From: Phallus indusiatus
Taxonomy: Eukaryota; Basidiomycota; Agaricomycetes; Phallales; Phallaceae
NCBI GenBank assembly: GCA_027605045.1
Contig: JAQFWX010000004.1
Location: forward strand, 496,001 to 560,000
Direction: 5' to 3'
Length of the DNA: 64,000 bases
In this document: piece by piece, positions 33,703 to 44,837 of the stretch
Position numbering within the stretch: position 1 is the stretch's first letter
How the letters are laid out: every line of letters begins with the position of its first letter
Made by a program: the position numbers and the translations under genes
Notes under the pieces: model-generated
Database searches by the model: none
Seen by the model: only the letters and a program-made list of their open reading frames with translations
What the model was told of the DNA's origin: nothing

Positions 33703-36301
33703 TGATCCAATATCCGACCCGCACGCTGTCCTGTACGAGGGTTTTAGGCTAAAGAACGATAGGACGCTAACTGAGGCGCTGGCGGCCTCCTTCAAACGTC
33801 GCAAGTCAAATTGAACGCTAAACGAAGTGGACCCCAAAAAGGAAGCAAAAAAAAAGAAGACGAATGGTCGAATGAGTACGGGAAGTCTTCGTGTTCGAAT
33901 GATGGGCGACACTTGACTTCATCTTCGCTGCTTGTTGACGGAGGTGTGTCGCAGACGAATCTGAATGGGCCGACGGTAGTGAAGGTGGTTGCTGTTTAGG
34001 TAAATATACCTCACGAGCACCCGGTTTCCCTAAACTAACTTCAAAATGGAGGTCGCTCTCCAAATCATCCCAGGATGCCCATGCCCATTTTTCGGCGTGG
34101 ATAACGCGAGTGGGGAGGCCCAGCTTCTCGAGAAGTTTCCCCCTTCTGTGCCCATTTTTCTCGCCGTGATCCAATATTAAAGACAAGTTTTCCACGATCT
34201 ACCTTTTGAGAGTATGTTTGTGATTAACCGCGGCCGATTTCGAAGCGCGTGGTCTGAAATCAAGCATCGCCCCCTTACACTGTCTTTTTCCAGGCTATGG
34301 GTCCTGTAAGTCACGGCATCTCCAAACGTGCTGAAGGAGGTGCAAGTTTTTCATTTCCTGTTCCCTTGTATGTCAAGGCATCATTCTTCCATCAACGATA
34401 TAATTGACTTATTATGTGATATATAGACTGGATTCCTTTCTGACTTCAATGGCTCCCGACGCCACAGACGCCACATCATGAGCACCGTCCACGCGCAACG
34501 TTACATTGAATTGTTAAGCCCTGGCGGGTTCGGCCGACCGATGTATTCATATGCTAACGACCCCTTCCTTCGCTTGGGCGATGTATGGGTCGAGCGAGAC
34601 AATGGTCGAAGCCTACTTAGGCTGATGAACGTACTCGTGCCGAGCGACCACTTTCTGAACACATTCAAGACCAAAGTTACGCTTCCTGCCACTTTCAAGA
34701 CCTGCTTAAAGAAAGAGCTCGATGTAGTGTGGGAATACCTAGTCCTACTACCTTAAAGGAGTCAGGAATTTCGCTCAGGAGGGGTGAACCGGAAAAACAC
34801 TTATTCCAATTTGCCTTGCGCACTGGCAAGGATTCTAGATGCGCTTTTGCAAGCTGGAAAATCATGAAACAAATGAATCATATCGAAAAAAAAATATTTA
34901 CATATGTAAAATAATTTACGATGTCGTGATTTTGCAAAGACTTCGAGTTCAATGTAAGATGTCTCTTTAGAACAAATAGACTACAATAGGAGAATAGAGA
35001 CAAAATTTGCTTCGTTCTATGGGCTCAAAAAAGAGGCTTTATCACGAGCATGAGCTGCTCCGTTGGCCTTTCAAGTTTCTAAGAGAAAGAAGGCGCCAGG
35101 ACGGCACCAAATATCCTGCTCAGCTCGTGGGCGCCAGAACTCTTTGATCATTGTACGTCGCCCTCATTCACCATCACTCTCGGGCACGTCCTAGCGTCAT
35201 ACGTCATCCTCTCAACCACGGAAGTTGTTCAGCGCACCAGCGACAAGGCACAACCCCGACCGTGGAGCATCCTCAATTCAAACATATGGGATCCATAGAC
35301 TCGGTAGTGTTACGTTGTTCCACCAAGTAATCAGATTCACGCCTTTCAAAATGATGACGGTATTCTGCGCACAGTAAGATTTCGAACAGTTAGGTGTAGC
35401 ATTATGGCCCACCAGCGTAAATAAGCATCGCGCATTGTATTTCCCACAAACGGGAAGTTATCCGGGTTCGCTCTACCCGGCCGACCAACGACGTTTAGAG
35501 TCCTTAATCCAGGCGGCGCCATGTCACCCATTACTTTCTTTTCCTCGCCATTAGCTGGGCTCATTACGGCTCTCATTCTCGCACTTTCAATTGCTAGATC
35601 AGCATAAGAAGTATCAGACACGGTCAAGGAGCCTAGCATGGGCATCACCGTGCACTGACAAGACCAAGCATTTTAGTTAAGCGACGCGGGGTATCGAGAC
35701 ATCTTCCCCTTGTACTATCTTCTTAGCCCAGGTCCGCGTTAGGAGCGAAGAGGCCAAGGATTTAAGCATTAATAACCAAAGGAACTTCTTCCTCACGAAT
35801 CAGTGATCGAGTGCTTTACTTAAATTCGATAGTAATTCCTATTTCTCGTTTTTCTCCCCTGCTTTGTCTTGATATCCTTCACATTGAAATGGATCGTCAT
35901 CGTTATCAGCGTTCTACATTAGATGACTAGGGTATCCTACGTTTGCCTGCTTCCACCTTCCAAGTTCTTGCCTTTTCATTTCTGATGCAGTTTACCAGAG
36001 TTCTTTCTTCATCGCGCTCTCCGAGTCAGGCTTATCATCTGTACATATTGGGCATCCCCACTATAATTAAGCTTCAACCATCACATTTCCCATGTATTTT
36101 CTGTCATTCGGGCTTTACTATATCCTTTCATCACTGCGGATGTCTGAAGGATCGCTAGCCAGACAAAAAATTGTGGCGCATTGAGGGTATGACGGCTTTC
36201 CAGACACCTTTAGTAAATATGTTGTTTTTATACATAGAATATACTTGTCAGATCTGAATAATACTCATGTACATAACGGCTTGGGTTGGTTCTAAATAAA
36301 A
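33703..36301. other. Stretch with only doubtful coding signals
   Basis: Around 34289-34475 a two-exon peptide (MGPVSHGISKRAEGGASFSF, then DSFLTSMAPDATDATS) has good splice sites but no recognised family. A 92-residue frame at 34478-34756 and a 100-residue minus-strand frame at 35346-35648 are also unrecognised. None is firm enough to call as a gene. Confidence 0.35.
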
Positions 36302-37610
36302 TTACAAATATTTCTGGATCCAAACAGCAGTTTCGATGAAAGCTCCTTCTTTTCCAGCTTTTACCAAAGGGTCGCTCTAAAAGAACGGGGTAAGGACTGA
36401 GTCGAAGAAAAGCGACTAAAACAAATTCTCACCATATTACCTCTGACCTGGATATCGGGTATTAAAACATCAGTTGGCGTTCAGTAATTAATTCATTGAG
36501 ACACGTACAGCAAACCCATGAGTACACCCTTTCCAATGCACTCTTCTATATCCGGGGGCGTATTTCCCATCTCCCAGTAATGAGTCTGCCAAGTCGCAAG
36601 ATGCTTTAGGGAATTGTTCGTCTATATCACACGAGTTTATCAATAAAGGGACCTGAGATTTGGCCAGTAACGTCTCTAGATCATCCGGGATCTTCAACAG
36701 AGAAGGATGGGACGTTGCTCCGACTTTGATGATGTTTTCTTGGGCCAAGTTGAACACGTACTTTCCTTTGAACGATGTGAGCGCTGTTTTCATCGTGACG
36801 GAAACTAAAAAACGCACCTCCGAAGCAATAGCCCGTGGCAGCAAAGTGTTTGATACCTCTTCCCTTAAGACCCTCGATGACGGCATTCAAAAGAGGTCGA
36901 GCATGAGATTCGGGGTGACGACCAATCCAAGCGCCAATGTCAAATTTCTTCTGCCCCTGATAACAAAATTGAAATTGGTTCATTTTGCGTTGTATGTGAA
37001 AGGACAGGAATAAAGTTAACCTCTGGATCTGTCATAATACCCGCTGGAATTGGATCCCCCGCAAAATAATCAAGAGCATAAGTCTGTCATATGAAAATGA
37101 CGTCAATATAGGATGGTCACTGGCAAGATCTCGTTCTTAAACAGCCGAACCTGAAGACCGTTCCTAGCGAAATCATCGGCCTACGTATAATTTCAGCACT
37201 CAAATACATTATGTCGGATTCAGATGAGGCCATACCAATAACTGTCAATTACTAAATTAAATACTATTTCCGAAATGCTAAACCAAGCACTTACAAATGC
37301 GTTCTGATGAAGACCCAAAGCATCTATAGGGTTCAGCGTTCAACCATCAGCTACTTTCTCAGCTCAAAACTCAACATAATTTTCCTCTCACCAGGCAAAT
37401 ATAGAAGAGCCTTTTCCTTGTCATATTCTACGCCGTCTGGGGGTATCGCAATATAGACGTCAACCCCGTTTATCTTCTCCATCGTTCCTGTGTGGGTGCC
37501 TGGAATTTAATTTGTTAGTGACTAGTCTTGTAGCTTCTGAGACACCAATATATGTTACCTTCGTGCCTGACACCTTTAATGCAATCGGGACAAAGTGTAG
37601 GTTCGGACAT
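36302..37610 (-). CDS. Dienelactone hydrolase family protein
   Basis: Alpha/beta hydrolase of the dienelactone hydrolase (carboxymethylenebutenolidase) family, usually cytosolic and acting on lactone or ester bonds. Exon 1 starts at the ATG at 37608-37610: MSEPTLCPDCIKGVRHEG, with the Cys pair seen at the start of many fungal members. Exon 2 gives GTMEKINGVDVYIAIPPDGV and KALLYLP. Short exons follow: DALGLHQNAF, ADDFARNG, YALDYFAGDPIPAGIMTD and FDIGAWIGRHPESHARPLLN. The nucleophile elbow is HFAATGYCFGG, with Cys as nucleophile. After an intron come [35 protein letters not shown] (acid Asp) and CTHGFAVR (catalytic His). A mini exon RGNM and a last exon SDPLVKAGKEGAFIETAVWI end at the stop 36302-36304. 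Reading straight through HGFAV into the intron gives a false stop at 36488. The catalytic triad is complete. Confidence 0.9.
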
Positions 37611-38209
37611 TGTTAGAATCGGTGAGATAGATTGAGAACTGAGGTCGGGCTGATGATCTGAGGTTGATGAAGCAAAACAGAGACAGTGATAAGTGGAACA
37701 GAGTATGTCGGCCGGGTACTTCAGGTCTTTAAATATACGGACCAGAGAGAAATTTCCCAAGCTAATAGTACGCTTTGATTCCGAGGAGTACGTCACGTCT
37801 TCTATTGGAGATCCGAAGAATGCGGCAGAAGGTTACGCAAGTTTTCCAAATCGAGTCTCCGGCATCCTCAATAATTAGATATCTAACGACAGATATGTTG
37901 TTCGTATGCTCCCGCGAAGCGCGTCCATCTCAAAACAGTTTGCCGAAGATACCGTCCTTGATGTCTTTGTTGTTATGGTCTTATCGCCTGCGGACTTTGT
38001 TCCTTTGAGTCAATCGCATCGTCAATAAAGAAATCTGAGAATTAAACCTTGGATAAAATTTCAACAAGAGGCCAACTCTGTGCCTCGTTTCCTAGTCAAT
38101 ATTCTCTTTTTTTAGTACGCAAGCTTTAGCGTATCAATCAAATATTCCAAGGACTATCAAATAATCAAATGTATTAATGAACTCAATGATCCTTCACTGA
38201 CTTAGATTG
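37611..38209. other. Promoter side of the dienelactone hydrolase gene
   Basis: No gene is seen. This should contain the promoter of the minus-strand hydrolase. Confidence 0.4.
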
Positions 38210-38345
38210 ATTGCACTTACAAATGCGATTGATGAAGGCCGAAGCCATCGATCATGTACGCAATCGGTAACTGATTATCGTGTAATGTTACTCGGCTTGG
38301 TAAATATTTCTTCCCCGAGAACTTCATCCCGTGCCTGGGGGTGGG
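38210..38345 (-). pseudogene. Possible second, decayed dienelactone hydrolase relic
   Basis: GCACTTACAAATGCG at 38214-38228 repeats exactly an exon-intron border of the hydrolase at about 37291-37305. It is followed by similar sequence (GATGAAGgCcgAAgCCATC against GATGAAGacCcaAAGCATC) and a weaker match near 38320-38340. The order and strand agree with the intact gene. Beyond this the resemblance fades. It could be a remnant of an older tandem copy. Confidence 0.35.
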
Positions 38346-39454
38346 GGCCGAAAGGACCAATTTAATTAGGCAGAATATCGATGCACTCCAAGGTCAATGG
38401 ACAGTTGAATCAATCATCGCGAGACTTGCAGAAGACCTAATGACTAGGGATATTTGACGCGCGCGGAGCATGACAGCAACAGACAAGCTGAAACCTATAT
38501 TTGGTACAGAAGATTTCACAACTTTGATGATATAGAGAAACGCGATACAGCAGGATACAGCTTAATATTCAGAGAATACGGCGCAACACGTATGTAGTAA
38601 TAAGAGCTGACGCGTTCAGGTCAAAAAGTTGCTGGAAGCCAATAGTAGTATATGGTGCGCCTATCATTGCTCGCATGATGCAGTATTGATCGAGAAGGAT
38701 TAAATGTATACGGGAACATGCGCTGAGTTTGTCGATATTTGAAGTGTGGTGATACCTTTCAGCGCAGTTGCGTTTTTTTTTGCCTCCCGCAGTGTACATA
38801 CGTACGTACGTGTGACAACGTGACGTGGCGAGTCATCTCAAGCAAATAAGAATAAAATAAAATGGCGTTTCAGGTTCGAGTCGCAAGGGTTGTCAGAATA
38901 ATAATGGCGGCGTAAAAAGAGGTTCGAGAAAGAACGGATTCTGAGTTTTACGGTAAGGAGAATAAGAAGAAAAAATTTGAAGAAAAATAAACATACGAAC
39001 CTGTTGCGAGACAGAATTCAGGAAAGGCATAGTTATTCTCGTATGAAACGGGGGAAAGCACAGGTCTTTAAACCGCCGATATTCGCACAAGTGAAGGAGA
39101 CTTTTACTGAATCCCAGACAAAACTATCTCTAAGCCAGTATTGCATGAGCAAGCTGACAGATTAATACACTTGAGCTTCTCAATCAAGGAAAATAAAATA
39201 AGTAGCTAGACAACTTTGCACCCAATCCATCACAACGTACGAATGATTACATGGTTTAAGTTGTTTTGACAAGGAGATTGATAGAAAATATTCATCTTAG
39301 TACCAGTATTTGTCTACTATAAACACGGGAAAAGATATAGAGTACGTTACGAAAGATATATAACAAATTAATAACGGTGGAATAGCCGAACCTATCTGTC
39401 AAAAGCTCCACCAAAAAAAAAAAAATCGCTCATAAATAACCATATAGAAGTTTA
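38346..39454. other. Intergenic stretch with no supported gene
   Basis: The stretch is AT-rich. It includes an ACGT repeat near 38800-38812 and an A12-like run at 39413-39425. No coding signal was found. Confidence 0.4.
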
Positions 39455-40876
39455 TTACTTAAAGTTTGTATCACTCACTTCCGGAGGAAAATGAGATATC
39501 CATCGTTCTGTAAAAACTCCAGGAAATGTATCTTCCAGGTATTTCATCTCTCTAATTCGTTCAATCGACGGCCTAGATCTCTGTCTCGCGCAGCGCTCCT
39601 CATGATCGCTCCAAGTATGGACTGGCTTCAAACTGGGATAAACACCATTAAATTTGATCCTGACGTGTAGTTCCTGAGACTGCTTCTGTTTATTCCTGGA
39701 GATAAGATAATGCGCAAGATCGTGACTTGAATAGTCCGTTCCATATAACGTTATAGACCCAAGACTAGGACAAATATTTTGTTGCAAAGTTTTATCAGTG
39801 ATCTTGCAGAAGAATGTCTCAGGCAGGATGCATCCTCGCAAGTCCAAACATCGTAACTTCGTTAGCGGCTTAAAGAAGGGCAAGATTTCCTCCACCGTCG
39901 AGGTGAGATCAAACGAATGAAATCTGAGTGCCTGTAATTCTGGCCAATGGCAGATAGGAAGATTGACGTGACCAAGTGACGAATCAACATATTTTTGACA
40001 AGAGTGCAAGGTCAATGTCTGAAGCTTGGAAATCTGGAGTGTCAATAATAATTGAAACGTTGCGGCGTTTTGAAATCCAAAAATTTCCAGCGTCCTTAGT
40101 GTGGGAAGAGTAAAAGGGCCTTTTCCAAGGAATTCTTCGTGCATATCTTCGCTCCGAGTCCCTTCGAATTCTAGGAGCAAGGTCTCGAGGTTTGGCGCAG
40201 TGCGACAGAGATGGCCAACATCATGAGAATCTTCAAGAACGACCCCCAACTTTCGTAGAGACTCAATGCGTGTCAATTTGGTGAATGCACGACTGTAATT
40301 TCTAGTCAGAATCAAGGTCTCCAATCTTGAAATTCCCAAATTGGAAAGGATCGGTCCAGTCCGATTTCCAACAACACATCGTAGATCCAGCAGCTTCAAA
40401 TTAGGCAATCTTTCCACCGAATTGGATGGAAATATCTCAAATAACATATGAGGTTGATTGTGGTGAACACGTGTGTACGATGTAGCGAAGTCCTGAACCA
40501 CAATAGATATAACTCGAGTCAAGTGGGGAAGAACCAATGCAATATTTCTTGAGGCGGCAGTTTGATTATCCGCACGAGGCCCATGAATATGAAGATGAAG
40601 TGGGGTAGACTGAGAAAGGCGTAGCCAGTGTTCGACGACCGGAGATCGAGATTGAGAATAAATGGGCAAGTGGGCCCATAACGCAGGGGTGCCATATACC
40701 TCGCGCTTCCAACGATGACAGACAAGTACAAAGTGTGTCCTTTTAGCATAATAGTCCTGTGGAAGCAAATTAATCTCCAAGTTTTCAGAGTCGATAACCT
40801 GAGGGAGAGCCTGAGTTATGATGCAGATGAGAAGTTCATTTGGCAGTTGGTGGATGGGTGCGAGTAACGAAGTCAT
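39455..40876 (-). CDS. F-box / leucine-rich repeat protein
   Basis: F-box proteins recruit substrates to SCF ubiquitin ligases; this type is hugely expanded in mushrooms. One long exon shows the F-box at the N-terminus (APIHQLPNELLICIITQALP, then FVLVCHRWKREVYGTPALWA). About 330 residues of leucine-rich repeats follow: LPNLKLLDLRC, ISRLETLILTRNYS, APNLETLLLEFEG, LPTLRTLEIFGFQN, ISKLQTLTLHSC, WPELQALRFHSFD and LTKLRCLDLRGCILP. The stop is at 39455-39457. The first in-frame ATG in the exon is at 40874-40876. The frame stays open to 40993, where TACATAG resembles a 3' splice site, so a 5' exon probably exists. Upstream lies a foreign fragment of the dienelactone hydrolase gene (41030-41218), so the 5' end may have been lost. 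No stop interrupts the repeats. Confidence 0.85.
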   Translation of the reverse strand: MTSLLAPIHQLPNELLICIITQALPQVIDSENLEINLLPQDYYAKRTHFVLVCHRWKREVYGTPALWAHLPIYSQSRSPVVEHWLRLSQSTPLHLHIHGPRADNQTAASRNIALVLPHLTRVISIVVQDFATSYTRVHHNQPHMLFEIFPSNSVERLPNLKLLDLRCVVGNRTGPILSNLGISRLETLILTRNYSRAFTKLTRIESLRKLGVVLEDSHDVGHLCRTAPNLETLLLEFEGTRSEDMHEEFLGKGPFTLPTLRTLEIFGFQNAATFQLLLTLQISKLQTLTLHSCQKYVDSSLGHVNLPICHWPELQALRFHSFDLTSTVEEILPFFKPLTKLRCLDLRGCILPETFFCKITDKTLQQNICPSLGSITLYGTDYSSHDLAHYLISRNKQKQSQELHVRIKFNGVYPSLKPVHTWSDHEERCARQRSRPSIERIREMKYLEDTFPGVFTERWISHFPPEVSDTNFK

Positions 40877-41029
40877 CCCTTGTTGCTCTTCTCGAATTTT
40901 CTGATACCTATCCCCGATTCGCTCGCCTTGGAAACTAATGGTGCGATTAAGGACCGGAATGGATGCAGTCAAATCAGTACCAAAACGTACCACCTATGTA
41001 GAGCAAGAGGAGGCAAGAAATAGACGCCC

Positions 41030-41218
41030 GTCACGATGAAAAACACCGTTCACATTGTTTGAAGGAAAATGCGTGTTCAACTTGGCCCAAGAAAACATCA
41101 TCAAAGTCGGAGCAACGTCCCATCCTTCTCTGTTGAAGATCCCGGATGGTCTAGAGACGTTACTGGCCAATCTCAGGTCCCTTTATTGATAAACTCGTGT
41201 GATATAGACGAACAATTC
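41030..41218 (+). pseudogene. Duplicated, inverted fragment of the dienelactone hydrolase gene
   Basis: It is about 95% identical by eye to 36611-36795 read in the opposite direction. The copy starts inside an intron of the parent (CGTCACGATGAAAA) and runs across the 3' splice site. It then covers the exon encoding [20 protein letters not shown] up to the IDEQF codons. A single missing A (ggccaa-tctcagg) breaks the frame. It carries neither the nucleophile nor the His. Because intron sequence is included, the copy was made from DNA rather than mRNA. Confidence 0.85.
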
Positions 41219-44048
41219 TGATGGCATGGCAAGAAACCACGTCTTGAACCAGATTGAAAATACACAAGGGAAAGTTGGTAGTACGATACGAGCTACACCG
41301 CTCACTATTTCTGACATATACGCCAAGGTTTTTATTTTTGTTGATTGGCATGCACTTTCCAAATCGGTGAACATTCGACGTCGTTCAACATTCTGAGGGG
41401 TGGGTATGTATTAGTAGCTTGACATTCAGGCGGAGTTTAAACATTTTTTGTTGTATCCTATCGATTACTTCCTTTCTCTTCAAGCATGTTCACATTTGCG
41501 AAAATATTACACTCTTCTTTCAGCCGATGCTTTTGATCTTCAAATCCTCTCATACTTATACCCTGTCAGTCACTTTCCAATGGGTAGCATCACTGATCGA
41601 TATTTCCCACACTTAAATGTCTACACACAGGTGAGTAACACCAATCAAGTAGTTGACCGCAAAAGAGAAAACAGCAGCGGATAGTAATCAACACAAAGTA
41701 TTTATGATCCTTGTCAGTTTGTCATTCGTCCTCCTATTTGTTTCCCGTCTTTAACAGCATCAAAAGGGTTGTCCTCAAAGATAACATCCTCACCATACTC
41801 TGTACGGTACGAGTCATCCTGGTATGCGGATCTTAGTGAGATTGTTCCTTGTTGTCAGTCACAGGAGCACGCGTTTGCTTTGCACGGTTTGCCGAGATGG
41901 GCTGGGGCAGAGGTCGCCGCAACGAGGCCAGATGTGCCAGTATATCCAGACGGGATCCATCATAACGTTCTGCGATAAACTCGAGCTCCCATTTCAGCCC
42001 ATTTTTTCGGGTGGAATGTCTCATGATTTTTTGAGATGGTGTCATTGAATCTGCCATTGGAAGCTAATCCTGCGGCATTGACGTTTGCTTCTTCGGAGTT
42101 GATCATTCTCGGCTGAGGCTCGGGTTAATGTTGCTCGTTGGTTCTTCACGGAAATGGGAATTAGAGTGCTAGATTCAAACTGCATTTCATAATGACTTTA
42201 CGTCCTTCAAATTGGGGACCAAAAGTGTCCATATTGGAAACCTGTGTCAAGTCCAGGACGTGGCATGAAGGGGATATTATACTAGATCTGAGAACCTAGC
42301 AGAACAAAGCTCGACTTGAACCTTTAACTGGTGTCGTTGACTTGTTGGTATTGTTGACTTTCCAACTCCAGTATTTTGGAAGGTAACAATGTCAGTCTAG
42401 CACGGTTACTCGTTCTGGCACGAGCGACTGCGAAAGCCGCCTTGTGATATAAAAACCTACGTATGAATCAAGTATGAATAATAAATATTTCGTTGAAGTT
42501 TTGTAAAGGATTGCATAATTTTTTAGAAGGTCAACTTCAAAAACGTCCGCAACGAAGCCGATACGGTGGTTAATATCCGAATATCATTTGCTTTATCAGA
42601 GAAAGAAGTGTCCGTATTTTGAACATGCTTTCAAGTTGCCGTAACAAAACTTCGCGCTTCGTAAACCTAAACCCTAAGCCAGAAACCTGGCTTATCTCAT
42701 CGTTCAGATTATTCAGCCCCGGTGAAAACTCGTTATGTTATCATTGTGTGACTTAGGGTCCGATCTGTCGTACAGAAGTCGCCTGATGGAGCACGAAAAG
42801 TGGATACAATACCAGATGAGCAATCTGGTAGATTTGTGCGCGTTGTGGTGCTTCCGGTCGACCGATCACTTCATCTGTTGACATTGTCCCCACTTCACTC
42901 TAATTCATATTTATTACTATTGTTGTTATTATTTACTACTACTACTACTATTGTTTCTATTTACATTTACTATACTGGTGCTACGCATTATTCTGAGCCT
43001 GACACTTACGAGTGAATAAAGAGAAAAATCTGACGAAAAGAGGTCAGAGGTCTCTGAGTCGCCGAGAAGGAAAAAAAAACCACGTACCAGGATTAACACG
43101 CATGCGGTGTAGCCCAGTGTTCCATACCTTTAACCACTATCATTACCGTCAGTCAATCCAAGGTAAAACAATACGATTTGATATACCTTTCGTGAACGAA
43201 AAAATCTTCGTTAGTGCCGTATCGAGCCTGGTGCGATTACGGGTTCGGAAGGTCGCGACACTATAACCATCTAAGGTCTTGATGTAACAATGCGAAATAG
43301 TTAGTTTTATCTTGTGGCCGTAGAGAACGATACACACCCAATTCCCGAAACAAAATGTGTGTATGCGCAGTTTCATATGTAGGGTTGCCCTTGGCGAGGG
43401 GATGAACTGAGATTTGTAACGGTGGTGTGTCGTTATCAGTTATAATCCTTAAGATAGCTTTTAGATTGTCTTTAAATTGTCTTGTTGATATGAATAGACA
43501 ATACTTAGCTTAACATAAAGTGTCCTTTGCAATGAGCGGGAGCGACAGTGCGGTAGTGGTGGTAGGAGGGAAAGGAGCGGACGAAGAGAATAGCGCCAAG
43601 AATTCAAAGAAGCGAGTCAAGCGACTCATGCACACGGACGGAATCAAAGTTTACTTCAACCAAAATTTTTGACTAAGTTTCGAACTACAATTTGTGTATA
43701 TACTACCTATGTGTCTAATTTGCGTTGACCATAAGGGAGCATATTTTTTTGGAATGGGACTCTGGTTCTGCCAGATTCGGCCAGAACGGGACAATACGGC
43801 CATATAGCGAACGGTGGGAACATAACAAGTTTTCACCGGGATTCAGCAATCGGCAACTTCGCAGCATCGTCGCATCGACGTCACGATCATGTGTCTTCAC
43901 TCACACTTGCAAGCGGCTTCCGTACTCGCATTTGTAAGAAAGCACAGGTTCGAAATCACATAACATTTGATTTTTCCATTCTGCTTCGGATTCGCCTTTT
44001 AAAAACCCCATCCTCTTGTCTAATCCCCTCTCAACTCGCATCGCTGAG
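41219..44048. other. Long intergenic stretch with no supported gene
   Basis: No domain was recognised. A TAC/TTA trinucleotide-rich run lies at about 42900-42960. The final few hundred bases should contain the promoter of the DUF1348 gene. Confidence 0.45.
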
Positions 44049-44837
44049 ATGGCAGAGCAACTTGTACCCCCTTTCACACGCGAAACCGCCCAAAGTACGT
44101 CGTTAAGTCTCGACACAAAAATCTACCTTATCTTTTAATCAGAGAAAGTAAAGAAAGCACAAGCACTTTGGAATACTAGAAATCCCGAGAAGGTAGTTAC
44201 AACAGCAGCGTCTTCGTGAGGGAGGATTCGGGGTTGATTTGTCTCTAGATCGCCCCGGCATACACTGAAGACAGTATTTGGCGCAACAGAGATCAATTCT
44301 TTCAAGGTCATGCCAAGATTAAAGAGTTTCTCACCAAGAAATGGCAGAAAGAGACGCAGTACAAGTGAGTTTCATTCGCTGTTGCGTTATTTAAACGCTG
44401 TTTGACTCTTGGGGGTCGGGGATAGATTGAGAAAAGAGTTGTTCGCTTTTACGGATAACAAGATTGCCGTTCAATTCTGGTTAGTTTCATGAGTTGCTCT
44501 TCAGTTTTCGTATACCTCCACCGAATTTTTTATCTTTCGACGATCTAAAATTCCGACGTCTTGATTCTCATATAGGTATGAATATTACGATGAAACCAAG
44601 AAAGCCTGGTTCCGGTGCTACGGTCTCGGTAAGTAACCAACCATGATTACGTTGTAAAAAGGCTCACAATTTTTGTATTTTTCTTCAGAGGACTGGACTT
44701 TTAGTCCAGACGGCCGAATGAGAAAACGTCAAATGAGCGGGAACGAAATTGAAATTAATGATGAGCAGAGATGGTACAAAGGCAAATCGTCGGAAGAGGA
44801 GTATGACCAGGTTGAGATTAGTGAAGAACATTGGTAA
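44049..44837 (+). CDS. DUF1348 / NTF2-like (SnoaL-fold) protein
   Basis: Small alpha+beta-barrel protein of the DUF1348 family, widespread in bacteria and fungi. No enzymatic activity is established to my knowledge. Six exons give a continuous protein: [123 protein letters not shown] and a C-terminal [13 protein letters not shown] with a stop at 44835-44837. The family hallmarks are present: PPFTxETA, AWNTRxPE-like, WRNRDxF and AFTDNxIAVxF. The start is the first ATG, followed by a 45-nt first exon. The length (about 155 residues) is typical. Confidence 0.9.

Noticed and set aside
33634..34195. Minus-strand frames of 92 and 125 codons
   Set aside because: They overlap the plus-strand coding blocks of the unidentified gene and show no domain.
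36488..36520. Stop codon after HGFAVRVSMN as the end of the dienelactone hydrolase
   Set aside because: It lies in an intron. Splicing from HGFAV to RGNM and SDPLVKAGKEGAF restores the usual family C-terminus ending at 36302.
38868..38900. T-loop-like GGTTCGAGTC suggesting a tRNA
   Set aside because: The flanking bases cannot form a five-base T stem, and no acceptor or anticodon stem fits.
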